Assembly (NCBI GenBank): GCA_010671965.1
Contig: JAAHIC010000052.1
Span: 1 to 12,910, forward strand
DNA: 12,910 nt
From: Leptolyngbya sp. SIO4C5
Lineage (GTDB): Bacteria > Cyanobacteriota > Cyanobacteriia > Phormidesmidales > Phormidesmidaceae
Direction of reading: 5' to 3'
A program made the translations under genes and the position numbers. The number at the start of each line of letters is the position of its first letter. The first letter of the stretch is position 1. The notes beneath the pieces were generated by a model that ran no database searches, had not been told where the DNA came from, and saw only the letters and a list, made by a program, of their open reading frames with translations. Positions 1 through 7,798 of this stretch are shown one piece after another.

Positions 1-37
1 TGGCGTTCTGCAACCCAATAGGCTTCATCCAGCCTGA

Positions 38-66
38 TTGAGTTCCTCCCCGCACGACTTCATAAC
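38..66 (+). promoter_or_regulatory. Candidate sigma-70-type promoter for the DPCAA lipoprotein
   Basis: TTGAGT at 38-43 and CATAAC at 61-66 each match the -35/-10 consensus at four of six positions. They are separated by 17 bp. Transcription would begin around 73, leaving a very short leader before the ATG at 85. This rests on pattern only; the rest of 1-84 shows nothing recognisable. Confidence 0.3.
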
Positions 67-84
67 CTACGGAAAAGAAAACAT

Positions 85-327
85 ATGCGCGTCAACTATC
101 TGTCTGCCATTGCAATGGCCTCTATCTTGAGCCTTAGCCTAGTAGCTAGCGGCTGTGGTTCTCAGTCTTCTGCCCCAACCGATGACGGTGCGGCTACCGA
201 GCAGGCTGATCCCTGTGCTGCCGATCCCTGCGCGGCTAAGTCGGCTGACCCCTGTGCGGCTGATCCCTGCGCGGCTGACCCTTGCGCTGCCGATCCCTGC
301 GCGGCTGACCCTTGTGCGGGTACCTAA
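85..327 (+). CDS. Small cysteine-repeat lipoprotein (DPCAA repeats)
   Basis: The 80-residue product has a hydrophobic export signal (about residues 4-22) ending in VASGC, so Cys24 is the likely lipidated residue. The -3 position is Ala, which makes the lipobox acceptable but not ideal. A short Ser/Thr/Asp/Glu-rich linker (25-41) follows. The rest is seven Asp-Pro-Cys units: two DPCAA, the spacer KSA, four more DPCAA, and a final DPCAG. Cysteines fall at 44, 49, 57, 62, 67, 72 and 77, almost all five residues apart. No enzymatic domain is present. Regular thiols and carboxylates on a membrane-anchored tail suggest metal binding or redox buffering outside the cytoplasm, but that is inference; I do not recognise a named family. 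The ATG is preceded by a purine-rich GGAAAAGAAAA. The gene stands alone and converges on the permease gene. Confidence 0.8.
   Translation: MRVNYLSAIAMASILSLSLVASGCGSQSSAPTDDGAATEQADPCAADPCAAKSADPCAADPCAADPCAADPCAADPCAGT
208..321 (+). repeat. 15-bp coding tandem repeat (seven DPC units)
   Basis: Seven copies of a 15-bp unit encode DPC(A)A, with nine extra bases (KSA) between copies 2 and 3. In the last copies GACCCTTGC-type and GATCCCTGC-type codon sets alternate, giving an apparent 30-bp period. This suggests recent expansion by unequal exchange or slippage of a two-unit block. Copy number is likely to vary between strains. Confidence 0.85.
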
Positions 328-442
328 GCCATCTCAGCGCGTCCAGTTTGTAGCATGAGATTTCTGTTTCTAGTAGCTGAAACGCCCCCGTAGAATCGGA
401 GCTGATTGGCTGCTTTGAACAAAATCTATGTTTTCTGACTCC

Positions 443-469
443 TAGGCAAAGGGCATCTTCCTTTGCCTA
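443..469. terminator. Hairpin terminator between convergent genes
   Basis: A perfect 10-bp stem, TAGGCAAAGG with CCTTTGCCTA, encloses a 7-nt loop. It lies between the end of the lipoprotein gene (327) and the end of the permease gene (556), which converge. The downstream tract on the + strand (TTCTGTCT) is only moderately T-rich, and the other side also lacks a clean T run. It may serve both directions. Apart from this hairpin I see nothing in 328-555. Confidence 0.6.
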
Positions 470-555
470 TTCTGTCTCATAGTCAAACGCTAGATTGCCA
501 GGTAGATATTCGCTGCGACCCTATGTCCTAAACCGAAAACTCCTGGCTATTATGG

Positions 556-1293
556 CTAAGCTTCAGATTTCATAGGCTGCTGTTTAACCGATCTTTGCTT
601 GGGATCCATTCGCTGCTCTAGCCAGCTAAAAAACTGCGACGACAGCAGGTTGAGCACTAGATAAACCAAGGCAACAGCGGTCAGGATTTGAAATATTTGA
701 TAGTTGCGGGAATAAATAAGCTGCCCTCGCCGAAAAAGATCCTCATAGCCAATCACGGCTACGAGGCTGGTGTCTTTCAGCAGCGTGATAAATTCATTGC
801 CAAAGGGGGGAATCATGCGACGAAAAGCCTGCGGAAAAATGATGTAGCGCATAGTCTGAATCGGATCTAGCCCCAGAGATTCAGAGGCTTCTCGCTGACC
901 CAGTTCAATTGACTGAATTCCGGCTCTCACAATCTCAGCTAGATAAGCCGACGAATTAAGGCTGAGGGCTAGCACTGCCGCCGCTAGCCGATTGAAAGTG
1001 AACGAAAAGCCCAAACCCTGAATTAGGCTGGGGAAACCAAAATAAATCCAAAAAATTTGCACCAGCAGCGGCGTACCGCGAAAGAATTCAATATAGGCAC
1101 GAGCGGCCCAGCTAACCGGCTTTACGGATGACAGCCGGGCAATGCCCAAGAGCGTGCCGCCAATTAGCCCTAGAAACACCGACATGATGGTGAGCTGCAA
1201 AGTCACCAAAGCCCCTTGCAACAAATTCGGTAGGGCTTCTAGGATAGTCGCAATCCATGGCAAGGCTTCTAGAACAGTTGAAATCCAATCCAC
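556..1293 (-). CDS. Polar amino-acid ABC transporter permease (HisM/GlnP family)
   Basis: This is an inner-membrane permease subunit of a polar amino-acid importer. The 245-residue length is usual for the family. Segments around 30-52, 72-92, 103-120 and 196-220 are hydrophobic. FRGTPLLVQ at 71-79 is a family hallmark. The ATPase-coupling EAA loop is at 135-163, with conserved EASESLG and the later FPQAFRRMIPP. The start is GTG (1291-1293), preceded by GGGAG at good spacing. No binding protein or ATPase gene is adjacent, so partners must lie elsewhere; cyanobacteria often scatter these genes. Glutamine, glutamate or basic amino acids are possible substrates, but the sequence does not decide. 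The gene lies 78 bp downstream of zipN on the same strand. The first 20 residues contain a 10-residue duplication (separate entry). Confidence 0.9.
   Translation of the reverse strand: MDWISTVLEALPWIATILEALPNLLQGALVTLQLTIMSVFLGLIGGTLLGIARLSSVKPVSWAARAYIEFFRGTPLLVQIFWIYFGFPSLIQGLGFSFTFNRLAAAVLALSLNSSAYLAEIVRAGIQSIELGQREASESLGLDPIQTMRYIIFPQAFRRMIPPFGNEFITLLKDTSLVAVIGYEDLFRRGQLIYSRNYQIFQILTAVALVYLVLNLLSSQFFSWLEQRMDPKQRSVKQQPMKSEA
1234..1293 (-). repeat. 30-bp tandem duplication at the permease start
   Basis: Two adjacent 30-bp units, 1234-1263 and 1264-1293, match at 20 of their first 24 positions. They encode WISTVLEALP followed by WIATILEALP at the N-terminus. The second unit contains the GTG start. 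The equivalent position in the first unit reads TTG, so an older start may have been duplicated and superseded. Confidence 0.7.
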
Positions 1294-1320
1294 AATCGTT
1301 CTCCCGCCTAAGATTTGGCC

Positions 1321-1326
1321 ATCATA
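1321..1326 (-). promoter_or_regulatory. Possible -10 box for the permease gene
   Basis: TATGAT on the minus strand differs from TATAAT at one position and lies 27 nt before the GTG start. No convincing -35 sits at the right distance, so this is a weak call. The permease gene could equally be transcribed with zipN. Confidence 0.22.
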
Positions 1327-1371
1327 TCAGGGATGGGGCGACCTGCATTGCTACCGCTGAACTGAATGCCG

Positions 1372-3633
1372 TTAGTTGAGCTTAGTCATCTCTTTGACTC
1401 GCCATTCTCCTTCCTCTACAACCAGGTCGTAGCGCATATTTAGAGTTTCATCGTAAGAAGAGTTGGTATTCAGCTCGCCCTGCTCGTAAAGCTCGCCTTT
1501 TTCGGCAACCTGAGCTTCGACTGTCAGCTCAGTGGCATCTGGATCTTCTGGCGTCACAGACTGCACTTCAACCGAGTGTTCATACTGCCAGTGCCAGTTC
1601 TGGCTTTGAGCATCCACGGCTCGCTGCCGCCACTGGGTCAGTAACGGTTCGCTCAGAGCACCTGCAAGCTGCTCAATTTGGTGATTGGGGCCTAGAGCCG
1701 CTTGTTTGGCGGTCAGCCATTCGCTAATCGCCTGAGCGGCTTCTTCTTGCACACCAGGCGTCTGCTCAGCGATCGCGCTGGCATCGGGAATCGCGATCGG
1801 GGGCTGATCTAGCTGAATCGCTAAAGGCTCACCCCGCAGCTTCGGCCCGGAAAATAGACCCGCTATCCAGCCCAAAACCTGCATAGTGCCAAAGCCTAAA
1901 ATGCCCATGCCCAAAATGCCCAGCAAGAAGACCAAGACCAGCCGGCCCCAGTGGGGAGAGCGCTGGCGCGGCGATCGCCGTTTAGGGGGAGTACCTTCTG
2001 CGATCGCTACATTTTTAGCATCGGAGAGAGACATTTCCTGAGCGGCCCCATTGACCGTTGCCGAACCTGCTGGCTGTAGGCGACCTTCTGGAGAAAGCTG
2101 GGCAATCTGTTCAGCAACGCTGACCGGAGCAGCTTCAGGCGCTTTGGCTTTAACGGCTACCTGAGCGGATGGCAGGTGAGAAGGGGCAAACGTGGCAGAA
2201 TCAGCGGCAACGCCGACCAGTTCAGCTGCCTGCGCGGCGGGCACTGAAGCTGTCGCCGCTGTCGGCTCAGCCGCTAGCCTAGACCAAGCTTGGGTTCCAT
2301 TCTGTGCCTGAAAAGCCTCTGCCTCAATTGGCATCGCTTCTAAATAAGCCTGTACATGCTCGTTAGCGAAGTAGTCCTTCAGCGAGGTCTGCTGCTGGGT
2401 TAGATCGCGAAAGTGGGGAAAAACCTCTTGTTTAAGCCACCGCTCGGCATAGAGGCAAAGCCCCGGCAAGAGATCCGGTGCTCCCTGGGACTGTTCACGA
2501 ATGAAGGCCAACGGCTCATACTCTTGGCTGAGTTCTAGGGCGCGGCTAGCCTCCTCAGTTTGACCTAGCAGCAGCGCACAGACGGCCTGCTCTAGGTGAA
2601 CGTCTTGGCGGTTACCTAAACGCACCAGCATCTTCTTGGCCCGTCGAACCAGCGCAGGCTGATGATAGACAAATCCTCTAGCCAGAAGGGCGTAAATAGC
2701 CAAATAAGTGGCCACAGAGGAAGGACGACGCGCTTCCGCCTCAAAAATTTCCTGCTGCTCGGCTGAGGTCAGATAGCCTCGTAGCTGCTGAGTAAAGCGC
2801 AGGAAATCGTCAATCGTCAGACCGGAAAGATCGTCTTCGGTGCCGTCAATGCCGCCTCGATCCTGCAGCATGGCCTTGAGCAGTTGAATCCCCTGACGCC
2901 GTTCTCGGTTGTGGTTGAGCGGCAGCGCTACCAGCTCTAAAATGCGATAGGGCCGCAGCTTGTAGAGCTCAGACTGGATCTCGTTGCGAATTGCCGGATA
3001 CAGTTCTTCGCGCAGCAGCAGCTCGTTGCCTGTTTCTAGAGACTCCGCCGCACTCTCATACTGCCGCTGCTGCCACTGTTCCCGACCTAGCTCCAAGCAG
3101 GCCAGAGATAAAGACAGCACAATGTCAGCCAGCGCTGTTTTAGGTTCGCCAAAGCGTTCATCTGCTAAGCTGCTGCTGCCGCTGCTGAGATAGGGCCGCC
3201 CTAGCCGAATTACTAGCTCATACTCACCCAGCTCCAGCAAAATTAGGAGCGCTCCCAGAAACTGAGCGTCATTGATTTCAACTGTGGGCGTATAGGCATC
3301 GCTGGCGGACTCAGAGGCCAGCGATCGCAGCGCTTCTTCACCCAAGTCAACGCTCACTTCATCGCTGGCCTGAGCTACTTCTGGATCAGCGGCTGACACC
3401 TCCAGCGCGTACGATTTGCTGAGAAAATGCGTATCGTATGACTGCCGCTGTTCAGGATCGCTCAGGACGCTATAAGCTTCGTCAATTAGCTGCTTACGGG
3501 CTTCAATCGCCCTAGCCGAATACTCACGACGCGGCAACTGTAGCGTGCGATCGCGGTGAGCCTGCTTTAGCTGTTCTTCTGTTGCCTGAATCGGCAAACC
3601 TAAGATTCGATAGTAATCTAGCGGAATTCGCAC
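1372..3633 (-). CDS. zipN: Cell division protein Ftn2/ZipN (ARC6 homologue)
   Basis: This is a membrane anchor and organiser of the FtsZ ring, the cyanobacterial counterpart of plant ARC6. Residues 6-66 form a J-like domain (DYYRILGLP ... DEAYSVLSDPEQRQSYD). The chaperone HPD motif is replaced by HRD, as in this family. A long helical region (about 100-440) is followed by an Ala/Pro-rich linker (455-545). A basic stretch KRRSPRQR (551-558) precedes one transmembrane segment (about 564-594), so the N-terminal part should be cytoplasmic. The C-terminal region, 630-750, is the conserved IMS/DUF4101-type domain (EEAAQAISEWLTAKQAALG ... YDLVVEEGEWRVKEM). At 753 residues it is full length for the family. 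The start is GTG followed by RIPLDYYRILG, with GGGGAT upstream. It is divergent from pdhA. Confidence 0.93.
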   Translation of the reverse strand: MRIPLDYYRILGLPIQATEEQLKQAHRDRTLQLPRREYSARAIEARKQLIDEAYSVLSDPEQRQSYDTHFLSKSYALEVSAADPEVAQASDEVSVDLGEEALRSLASESASDAYTPTVEINDAQFLGALLILLELGEYELVIRLGRPYLSSGSSSLADERFGEPKTALADIVLSLSLACLELGREQWQQRQYESAAESLETGNELLLREELYPAIRNEIQSELYKLRPYRILELVALPLNHNRERRQGIQLLKAMLQDRGGIDGTEDDLSGLTIDDFLRFTQQLRGYLTSAEQQEIFEAEARRPSSVATYLAIYALLARGFVYHQPALVRRAKKMLVRLGNRQDVHLEQAVCALLLGQTEEASRALELSQEYEPLAFIREQSQGAPDLLPGLCLYAERWLKQEVFPHFRDLTQQQTSLKDYFANEHVQAYLEAMPIEAEAFQAQNGTQAWSRLAAEPTAATASVPAAQAAELVGVAADSATFAPSHLPSAQVAVKAKAPEAAPVSVAEQIAQLSPEGRLQPAGSATVNGAAQEMSLSDAKNVAIAEGTPPKRRSPRQRSPHWGRLVLVFLLGILGMGILGFGTMQVLGWIAGLFSGPKLRGEPLAIQLDQPPIAIPDASAIAEQTPGVQEEAAQAISEWLTAKQAALGPNHQIEQLAGALSEPLLTQWRQRAVDAQSQNWHWQYEHSVEVQSVTPEDPDATELTVEAQVAEKGELYEQGELNTNSSYDETLNMRYDLVVEEGEWRVKEMTKLN

Positions 3634-3738
3634 GGTCTACATCCCCAGCAGCGATATCAACGTGATCTCTGACGACATCTAAGTCATTGAACGCAGACAG
3701 CCACAACAACAAGCGGGCCTCTGTCTGAAAATGCCATC

Positions 3739-3766
3739 ATAATAGCCTGCACAACCCCGATTGAAA
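3739..3766 (-). promoter_or_regulatory. Candidate promoter for zipN
   Basis: On the minus strand TATTAT (3739-3744) is one base from the -10 consensus and TTTCAA (3761-3766) is a weak -35. They are 16 bp apart. The leader to the GTG at 3633 would be about 100 nt. Supported by pattern and divergent position only. Confidence 0.3.
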
Positions 3767-3897
3767 GTAGAGCGCCCCTTTTACTTTAATAATGTGTACG
3801 AACTTATTTATTAGTCCGCTCTCCTTCTAATATTAAGTTTAGTAAAGCCAGCCTGCTTGCCTTTACGGTAGGTCAGTTAATTGCAACTGTTAGATAC

Positions 3898-4086
3898 TCA
3901 GATATGGTCGTAGATGTTCCGAATCTTTTCGCAAATTTGTAGCTGCAGTGGGATAGTTTCATCTGGCTGCCACTCATATTTGCTGAAATCATTCGAGATG
4001 ATTGCCTTAGCCAGCCTCAAGACGGTAACGTTAGAAACGGCAATAGCCGCAGTCAAGTGACTAAGATTAGATGATGTGATAGACAA
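3898..4086 (-). CDS. Doubtful small ORF, 62 residues, unknown
   Basis: The frame is open from a TTG at 4086 to a TGA at 3898, with an in-frame TAG 9 nt before the start. I do not recognise the product. It has a mildly hydrophobic N-terminal half (LTAAIAVSNVTVLRLAKAII) and a polar C-terminal half (NDFSKYEWQPDETIPLQLQI). No Shine-Dalgarno precedes the TTG. It could be a real small gene, the remnant of a longer gene, or chance in an AT-richer spacer. The protein-like amino-acid mix is the only argument in its favour. Confidence 0.22.
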   Translation of the reverse strand: MSITSSNLSHLTAAIAVSNVTVLRLAKAIISNDFSKYEWQPDETIPLQLQICEKIRNIYDHI

Positions 4087-4135
4087 TGGCTGCTAAAGCT
4101 CGGTGATCAGGATTCTAGCGAATCTTTCACGGCAT

Positions 4136-4153
4136 CCTACCCTTTAAGGCAGG
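4136..4153. promoter_or_regulatory. Palindrome upstream of pdhA, operator-like
   Basis: The perfect 8-bp palindrome CCTTTAAGG-type core (4141-4149, centred on TTTAA) is flanked by CCT (4136-4138) and AGG (4151-4153). It lies about 60-75 bp before the pdhA start. It resembles a dimeric regulator site or a small hairpin, but matches no operator I know. It is not the E. coli PdhR site. Confidence 0.22.
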
Positions 4154-4212
4154 CTATTGTGGGAATATCATTCAAAACGTACTAGACAAGGCTGAGAGGA
4201 TACTGCAAATTC

Positions 4213-5241
4213 ATGGTTCAGGAACGGACTTTACCGGTGTTTCAAGCTGCCTCAGCCCAGATCTCCCGCGAAGAGGGGCTGACGCTTTTTGAGGACATGG
4301 TACTTGGGCGCTATTTTGAGGACCGCTGCGCCGAAATGTACTATCGCGGCAAGATGTTCGGCTTTGTCCATCTCTACAACGGACAAGAAGCCGTTTCAAC
4401 CGGCGTTATTAAATCTCTGCGATCGGATGACTACGTTTGCAGTACCTACCGGGATCACGTCCACGCTCTCAGCGCCGGCGTGCCTGCCCGCAACGTCATG
4501 GCCGAGCTTTTTGGCAAAGCAACAGGTTGCAGCCAGGGACGCGGCGGTTCCATGCACCTCTTCTCGGCTGAACACAACCTCCTGGGCGGGTTTGCCTTCA
4601 TCGGGGAGGGTATTCCAGTCGCGCTAGGGGCTGCCTTCCAAAGTAAGTATCGCCGGGATGCCCTAGGGCAGGCTGAGGCCGACCAGGTGACTGCCTGCTT
4701 TTTTGGCGATGGCACGACCAATAACGGTCAGTTCTTTGAATGCCTGAATATGGCAGCCCTGTGGAAGCTGCCAATTCTGTTCGTGGTTGAGAACAATAAG
4801 TGGGCAATTGGGATGGCCCATGAGCGAGCCACCTCACAGCCGGAGATCTACCGCAAAGCCAGCGTTTTTGGCATGCCGGGAGTTGAAGTAGACGGCATGG
4901 ATGTTTTAGCGGTTCATGCGGCGGCCCAAACCGCAATTGAGCGAGCTAGAGCCGGGGAAGGTCCCACCCTAATTGAGTGTCTGACCTATCGTTTTCGGGG
5001 CCATTCCCTAGCCGACCCCGATGAGATGCGCAGCAAAGAGGAAAAGCAAGCCTGGCAGGCCCGCGATCCTCTGAGCAAATTTGAAGCTTACTTATTAGAG
5101 CAAAATATAGCCGATGAGCAAGAGCTCAAGGCGATTAAGCAGAGAATTCAGGACACTATTGACGAGGCTGTTCAGTTTGCTGAAGAGAGCCCTGAGCCAA
5201 ATCCTGATGAGCTGTATCGCTATGTCTTTGCCGAAGACTAA
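4213..5241 (+). CDS. pdhA: Pyruvate dehydrogenase E1 component, alpha subunit
   Basis: This is the thiamine-diphosphate subunit of pyruvate dehydrogenase E1. With PdhB it decarboxylates pyruvate and passes the acetyl group to the E2 lipoyl domain, supplying acetyl-CoA in the cytoplasm. The family markers are all present: [10 protein letters not shown] (55-64), [13 protein letters not shown] (78-90), GRGGSMH (109-115), and the thiamine-diphosphate motif [12 protein letters not shown] (165-176) completed by ENNKWAIG (193-200). The active-site loop [13 protein letters not shown] is at 259-271. The 342-residue length is normal for bacterial and plastid-type E1 alpha. The ATG start fits the family N-terminus. 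pdhB follows 155 bp downstream on the same strand, so both E1 subunits are encoded together. The spacer suggests separate or processed transcripts. Confidence 0.96.
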   Translation: MVQERTLPVFQAASAQISREEGLTLFEDMVLGRYFEDRCAEMYYRGKMFGFVHLYNGQEAVSTGVIKSLRSDDYVCSTYRDHVHALSAGVPARNVMAELFGKATGCSQGRGGSMHLFSAEHNLLGGFAFIGEGIPVALGAAFQSKYRRDALGQAEADQVTACFFGDGTTNNGQFFECLNMAALWKLPILFVVENNKWAIGMAHERATSQPEIYRKASVFGMPGVEVDGMDVLAVHAAAQTAIERARAGEGPTLIECLTYRFRGHSLADPDEMRSKEEKQAWQARDPLSKFEAYLLEQNIADEQELKAIKQRIQDTIDEAVQFAEESPEPNPDELYRYVFAED

Positions 5242-5291
5242 ATGACTAGAAATCTAGGGAGATCTGGGTTTCAGATTAAGTATTGTCAGTT

Positions 5292-5336
5292 TTAGTCAGA
5301 CCTATGTTGAGCCTTCCTCGAAAAGCGCCTGACTAA
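5292..5336 (+). repeat. Inverted repeat in the pdhA-pdhB spacer
   Basis: TTAGTCAG (5292-5299) and CTGACTAA (5329-5336) are perfect 8-bp complementary arms around a 29-nt loop. The loop itself has a small GAG/CTC hairpin around 5309-5319. A further short stem (ATCTG/CAGAT, loop GGTTT) lies before it at about 5260-5275. No T tract follows, so it is a poor intrinsic terminator. It could be an RNA processing or stability element, or a regulator site that sets pdhB expression apart from pdhA. The rest of 5242-5396 shows nothing else. Confidence 0.4.
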
Positions 5337-5396
5337 GCTACCTCCTTCCAGTGCTCTAACAGCAGCTACACCCACTTTTTAGACGACTCGAAACCA

Positions 5397-6380
5397 ATGG
5401 CGGAAACTTTTCTATTTAATGCCCTGCGGGAAGCAATTGACGAAGAGATGGGACGAAATGAGTCTGTTTTCGTTCTAGGAGAAGATGTCGGTCACTATGG
5501 TGGCTCTTATAAAGTCACCAAGGATCTTTATAAGAAGTATGGCGAACTGCGGGTTTTAGATACCCCGATCGCTGAAAATAGTTTTACGGGAATGGCTGTG
5601 GGCGCGGCAATGACGGGGCTACGGCCTATCATTGAAGGCATGAATATGGGATTTCTGCTGCTGGCCTTTAACCAAATTGCCAACAATGCCGGGATGCTGC
5701 GCTATACCTCTGGCGGCAACTATAAAATTCCAATGGTGATTCGCGGGCCTGGGGGGGTTGGCCGTCAGCTCGGCGCAGAGCACTCACAGCGACTAGAGGC
5801 CTATTTTCAAGCGGTACCAGGGCTAAAGATTGTGGCTTGTTCCACGCCTTACAACGCTAAAGGGCTCCTCAAGTCAGCTATTCGCGATGACAACCCGGTA
5901 CTATTCTTTGAGCATGTGCTGCTCTACAACCTAAAAGAAGACTTGCCTAATCACGAATATTTGGTACCGCTGGATAAAGCTGAAGTGGTGCGATCGGGCA
6001 AAGACGTTACCATCTTGACCTATTCCCGGATGCGTCACCATGTCATGCAGGCCGTTAAGACCCTGGAAAAAGATGGTTTTGATCCGGAAGTAATTGACCT
6101 GATTTCCCTGAAGCCAATTGACTTCGAGACGATTGGCGCTTCAATTCGCAAGACTCACCGCGTTATTGTTGTAGAAGAATGTATGCGGACTGCCGGTGTG
6201 GCCGCTGAAATTATTGCCTCGATCAGCGATCGCTTTTTTGATGAATTAGACGCCCCGGTGCTGCGGTTGTCGTCTCAGGATATTCCAACTCCCTACAACG
6301 GCAAGCTAGAGAGTCTAACCATCGTTCAGCCAAAGCAGATCGTTGAGGCAGTAGAAAAAATGATGGCCCTGCAGGTTTAA
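5397..6380 (+). CDS. pdhB: Pyruvate dehydrogenase E1 component, beta subunit
   Basis: This is the partner of PdhA in the E1 heterotetramer; it completes the thiamine-diphosphate site and binds E2. The 327-residue protein begins with the typical transketolase-like pyrimidine-binding domain: [11 protein letters not shown] (8-18), [12 protein letters not shown] (25-36, including Glu29), and [18 protein letters not shown] (54-71). The conserved [12 protein letters not shown] is at 126-137. The C-terminal transketolase domain (about 195-320) includes VTILTYSRM (204-212) and [11 protein letters not shown] (232-242). The ATG start matches the family, although no clear Shine-Dalgarno precedes it. Only 2 bp separate its stop from secD, so it is probably co-transcribed with the sec genes. 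A pdhB-secD-secF order is, to my knowledge, found in other cyanobacteria. Confidence 0.96.
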   Translation: MAETFLFNALREAIDEEMGRNESVFVLGEDVGHYGGSYKVTKDLYKKYGELRVLDTPIAENSFTGMAVGAAMTGLRPIIEGMNMGFLLLAFNQIANNAGMLRYTSGGNYKIPMVIRGPGGVGRQLGAEHSQRLEAYFQAVPGLKIVACSTPYNAKGLLKSAIRDDNPVLFFEHVLLYNLKEDLPNHEYLVPLDKAEVVRSGKDVTILTYSRMRHHVMQAVKTLEKDGFDPEVIDLISLKPIDFETIGASIRKTHRVIVVEECMRTAGVAAEIIASISDRFFDELDAPVLRLSSQDIPTPYNGKLESLTIVQPKQIVEAVEKMMALQV

Positions 6381-6382
6381 CT

Positions 6383-7798
6383 ATGGCACGTCAAAGATTA
6401 TTGCTAGCGGTTATTCTGGCCCTAACAATTGCTGCCATTGTTGTAATTGTGCAGGTGCCGACTCGCCTAGGCTTAGATTTGCGCGGCGGTTCCCAGTTAA
6501 CGCTGCTGGTACGGCCCACTGAGCAGGTTCCCGAAATTACCGAGACCGACTTGGAAGCGGTACAGCGGGTGATCGAAAATCGGGTCAATGGCCTGGGAGT
6601 GTCTGAGGCGGTTGTGCAGACCGTTGGCGAAGATCAGCTCCTCGTACAGCTACCGGGAGTGAGCGATCCGGAGCAGGCAGAGCGAGTTTTGGGCGGCACG
6701 GCTCAGCTGGAGTTTGAAACCCAAAAGCCGGGAACTGAGGGCCAGCTGCAGGCAGAGCAGCAGATTTTGCAGGAGCGGCTGATTCAGCAGGCGGCTTTGG
6801 AAGCGGGCGGAGATGCAGAAGCGATCGCCGACAATCAGGCCGCGCTCGATCGCAGCTATCAGGCCATCACCGACCTGTTTGAATCAACGGGGCTGACGGG
6901 CGATAAGCTGACTGACGCCTTTGCCCGACCGATTGGGGCTGGAAACAACTGGGAAGTGGTGATTCAGTTCAACCGCGAGGGGGCGGCGCTGTTTGCTGAC
7001 TTGACCAAGCGAATTGCCGGAACAGGACGCAGCATTGGCATTCTGCTAGACGACAACTTGATCAGCGCCCCGACTGTAGATGTTCAGTACGCCGAAACGG
7101 GCATTACCGGCGGCAGCGCTGTCATTTCGGGTAATTTTGACGCTCAGGGGGCACAGGACTTAGCGATTCAGCTCCGAGGAGGTGCCTTGCCCGTGCCGGT
7201 CGAGGTAGTGGAAAATAGAACCGTGGGGGCGACCCTGGGCCGAGACAGCATTGAGCGCAGTCTCTACGCTGGGCTGGCCGGACTGATTCTGGTTTTGATT
7301 TTCATGGCGGTTTACTATCGCCTACCCGGTGTTCTAGCCGATATTGCCCTCGTGGTTTATGCCCTGCTGACCTGGGCTGCTTTCAATATCTTTGGCGTCA
7401 CGCTGACCCTACCTGGTATTGCCGGGTTTATCTTGAGCATTGGGATGGCCGTAGACGCCAACGTCCTCATTTTTGAGCGTACCCGCGAGGAACTGCGGGC
7501 AGGTAAGACGCCCTATCGCTCAGTGGAGTCGGGGTTTTACCGGGCTTTCTCCAGCATCTTAGACAGCAACGTCACTACTTTAATTGCCTGTGCGGCACTA
7601 TTTTGGTTTGGAGCGGGTCTGGTGAAGGGCTTTGCTCTCACCCTAGCAATTGGGGTTGCCATCAGCATGTTTACTGCCCTGACCTGTAGCCGTACTCTAC
7701 TTCTGTTCATTCTCGGTTTTGCCCAGTTTCGTAAGCCTGAGCTTTTTTGCCCTGGGCTTACCAATGCCCGTAACTCTCAGGCTCCGTCCCAGTCATGA
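6383..7798 (+). CDS. secD: Protein translocase subunit SecD
   Basis: This is an RND-like membrane protein that works with SecF and SecYEG, using the proton gradient to help pull exported proteins across the plasma or thylakoid membrane. An N-terminal membrane segment (6-25) is followed by the signature [13 protein letters not shown] (29-41). The large periplasmic or lumenal domain spans about 45-280 and carries [21 protein letters not shown] (250-270). Five membrane segments follow from about 292 to 447. They include the conserved [22 protein letters not shown] (residues 348-369), where Asp358 is the proton-relay aspartate of this family. At 471 residues it is a normal cyanobacterial SecD, shorter than the E. 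coli one. It begins 2 bp after pdhB, and its stop overlaps the secF start as ATGA, a mark of translational coupling. Confidence 0.95.
   Translation: MARQRLLLAVILALTIAAIVVIVQVPTRLGLDLRGGSQLTLLVRPTEQVPEITETDLEAVQRVIENRVNGLGVSEAVVQTVGEDQLLVQLPGVSDPEQAERVLGGTAQLEFETQKPGTEGQLQAEQQILQERLIQQAALEAGGDAEAIADNQAALDRSYQAITDLFESTGLTGDKLTDAFARPIGAGNNWEVVIQFNREGAALFADLTKRIAGTGRSIGILLDDNLISAPTVDVQYAETGITGGSAVISGNFDAQGAQDLAIQLRGGALPVPVEVVENRTVGATLGRDSIERSLYAGLAGLILVLIFMAVYYRLPGVLADIALVVYALLTWAAFNIFGVTLTLPGIAGFILSIGMAVDANVLIFERTREELRAGKTPYRSVESGFYRAFSSILDSNVTTLIACAALFWFGAGLVKGFALTLAIGVAISMFTALTCSRTLLLFILGFAQFRKPELFCPGLTNARNSQAPSQS

Larger units (their letters stand above)
3634..4212. other. Divergent spacer between zipN and pdhA
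   Basis: This roughly 580-bp spacer must hold the promoters of zipN (left) and pdhA (right). Its middle, about 3778-3845, is clearly more AT-rich than the flanking genes. It contains the doubtful small ORF at 3898-4086. It also contains an imperfect hairpin at 3842-3866 (GTAAAG/CTTTAC with internal mismatches), a short hairpin at 4109-4126 (GATTC/GAATC arms, loop TAGC) and a palindrome near 4136-4153. I find no tRNA, insertion sequence or recognisable riboswitch here. GAGAGGA just upstream of pdhA may be its ribosome site, although it is about 12 nt from the ATG. Confidence 0.5.

Noticed and set aside
1294-1371. GCATT/AATGC stem between zipN and the permease gene as a terminator
   Set aside because: The stem is only 5 bp with a long loop and no T tract, which is too weak to call.
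1372-3633. ZipN J-domain without HPD as a damaged chaperone
   Set aside because: Loss of HPD is usual in the Ftn2/ARC6 family, so this is normal for the protein rather than decay.
4190-4205. CTGAGA upstream of pdhA as part of a TPP riboswitch
   Set aside because: Only this short THI-box piece is present. The second conserved part (CTGAT ... ATGCCAGCG) and the stem layout are missing.
4211-4936. Open frames on the opposite strand and other frame of pdhA
   Set aside because: They lie wholly within pdhA, which has full family similarity. Their products show no recognisable domain and are low-quality antisense frames.
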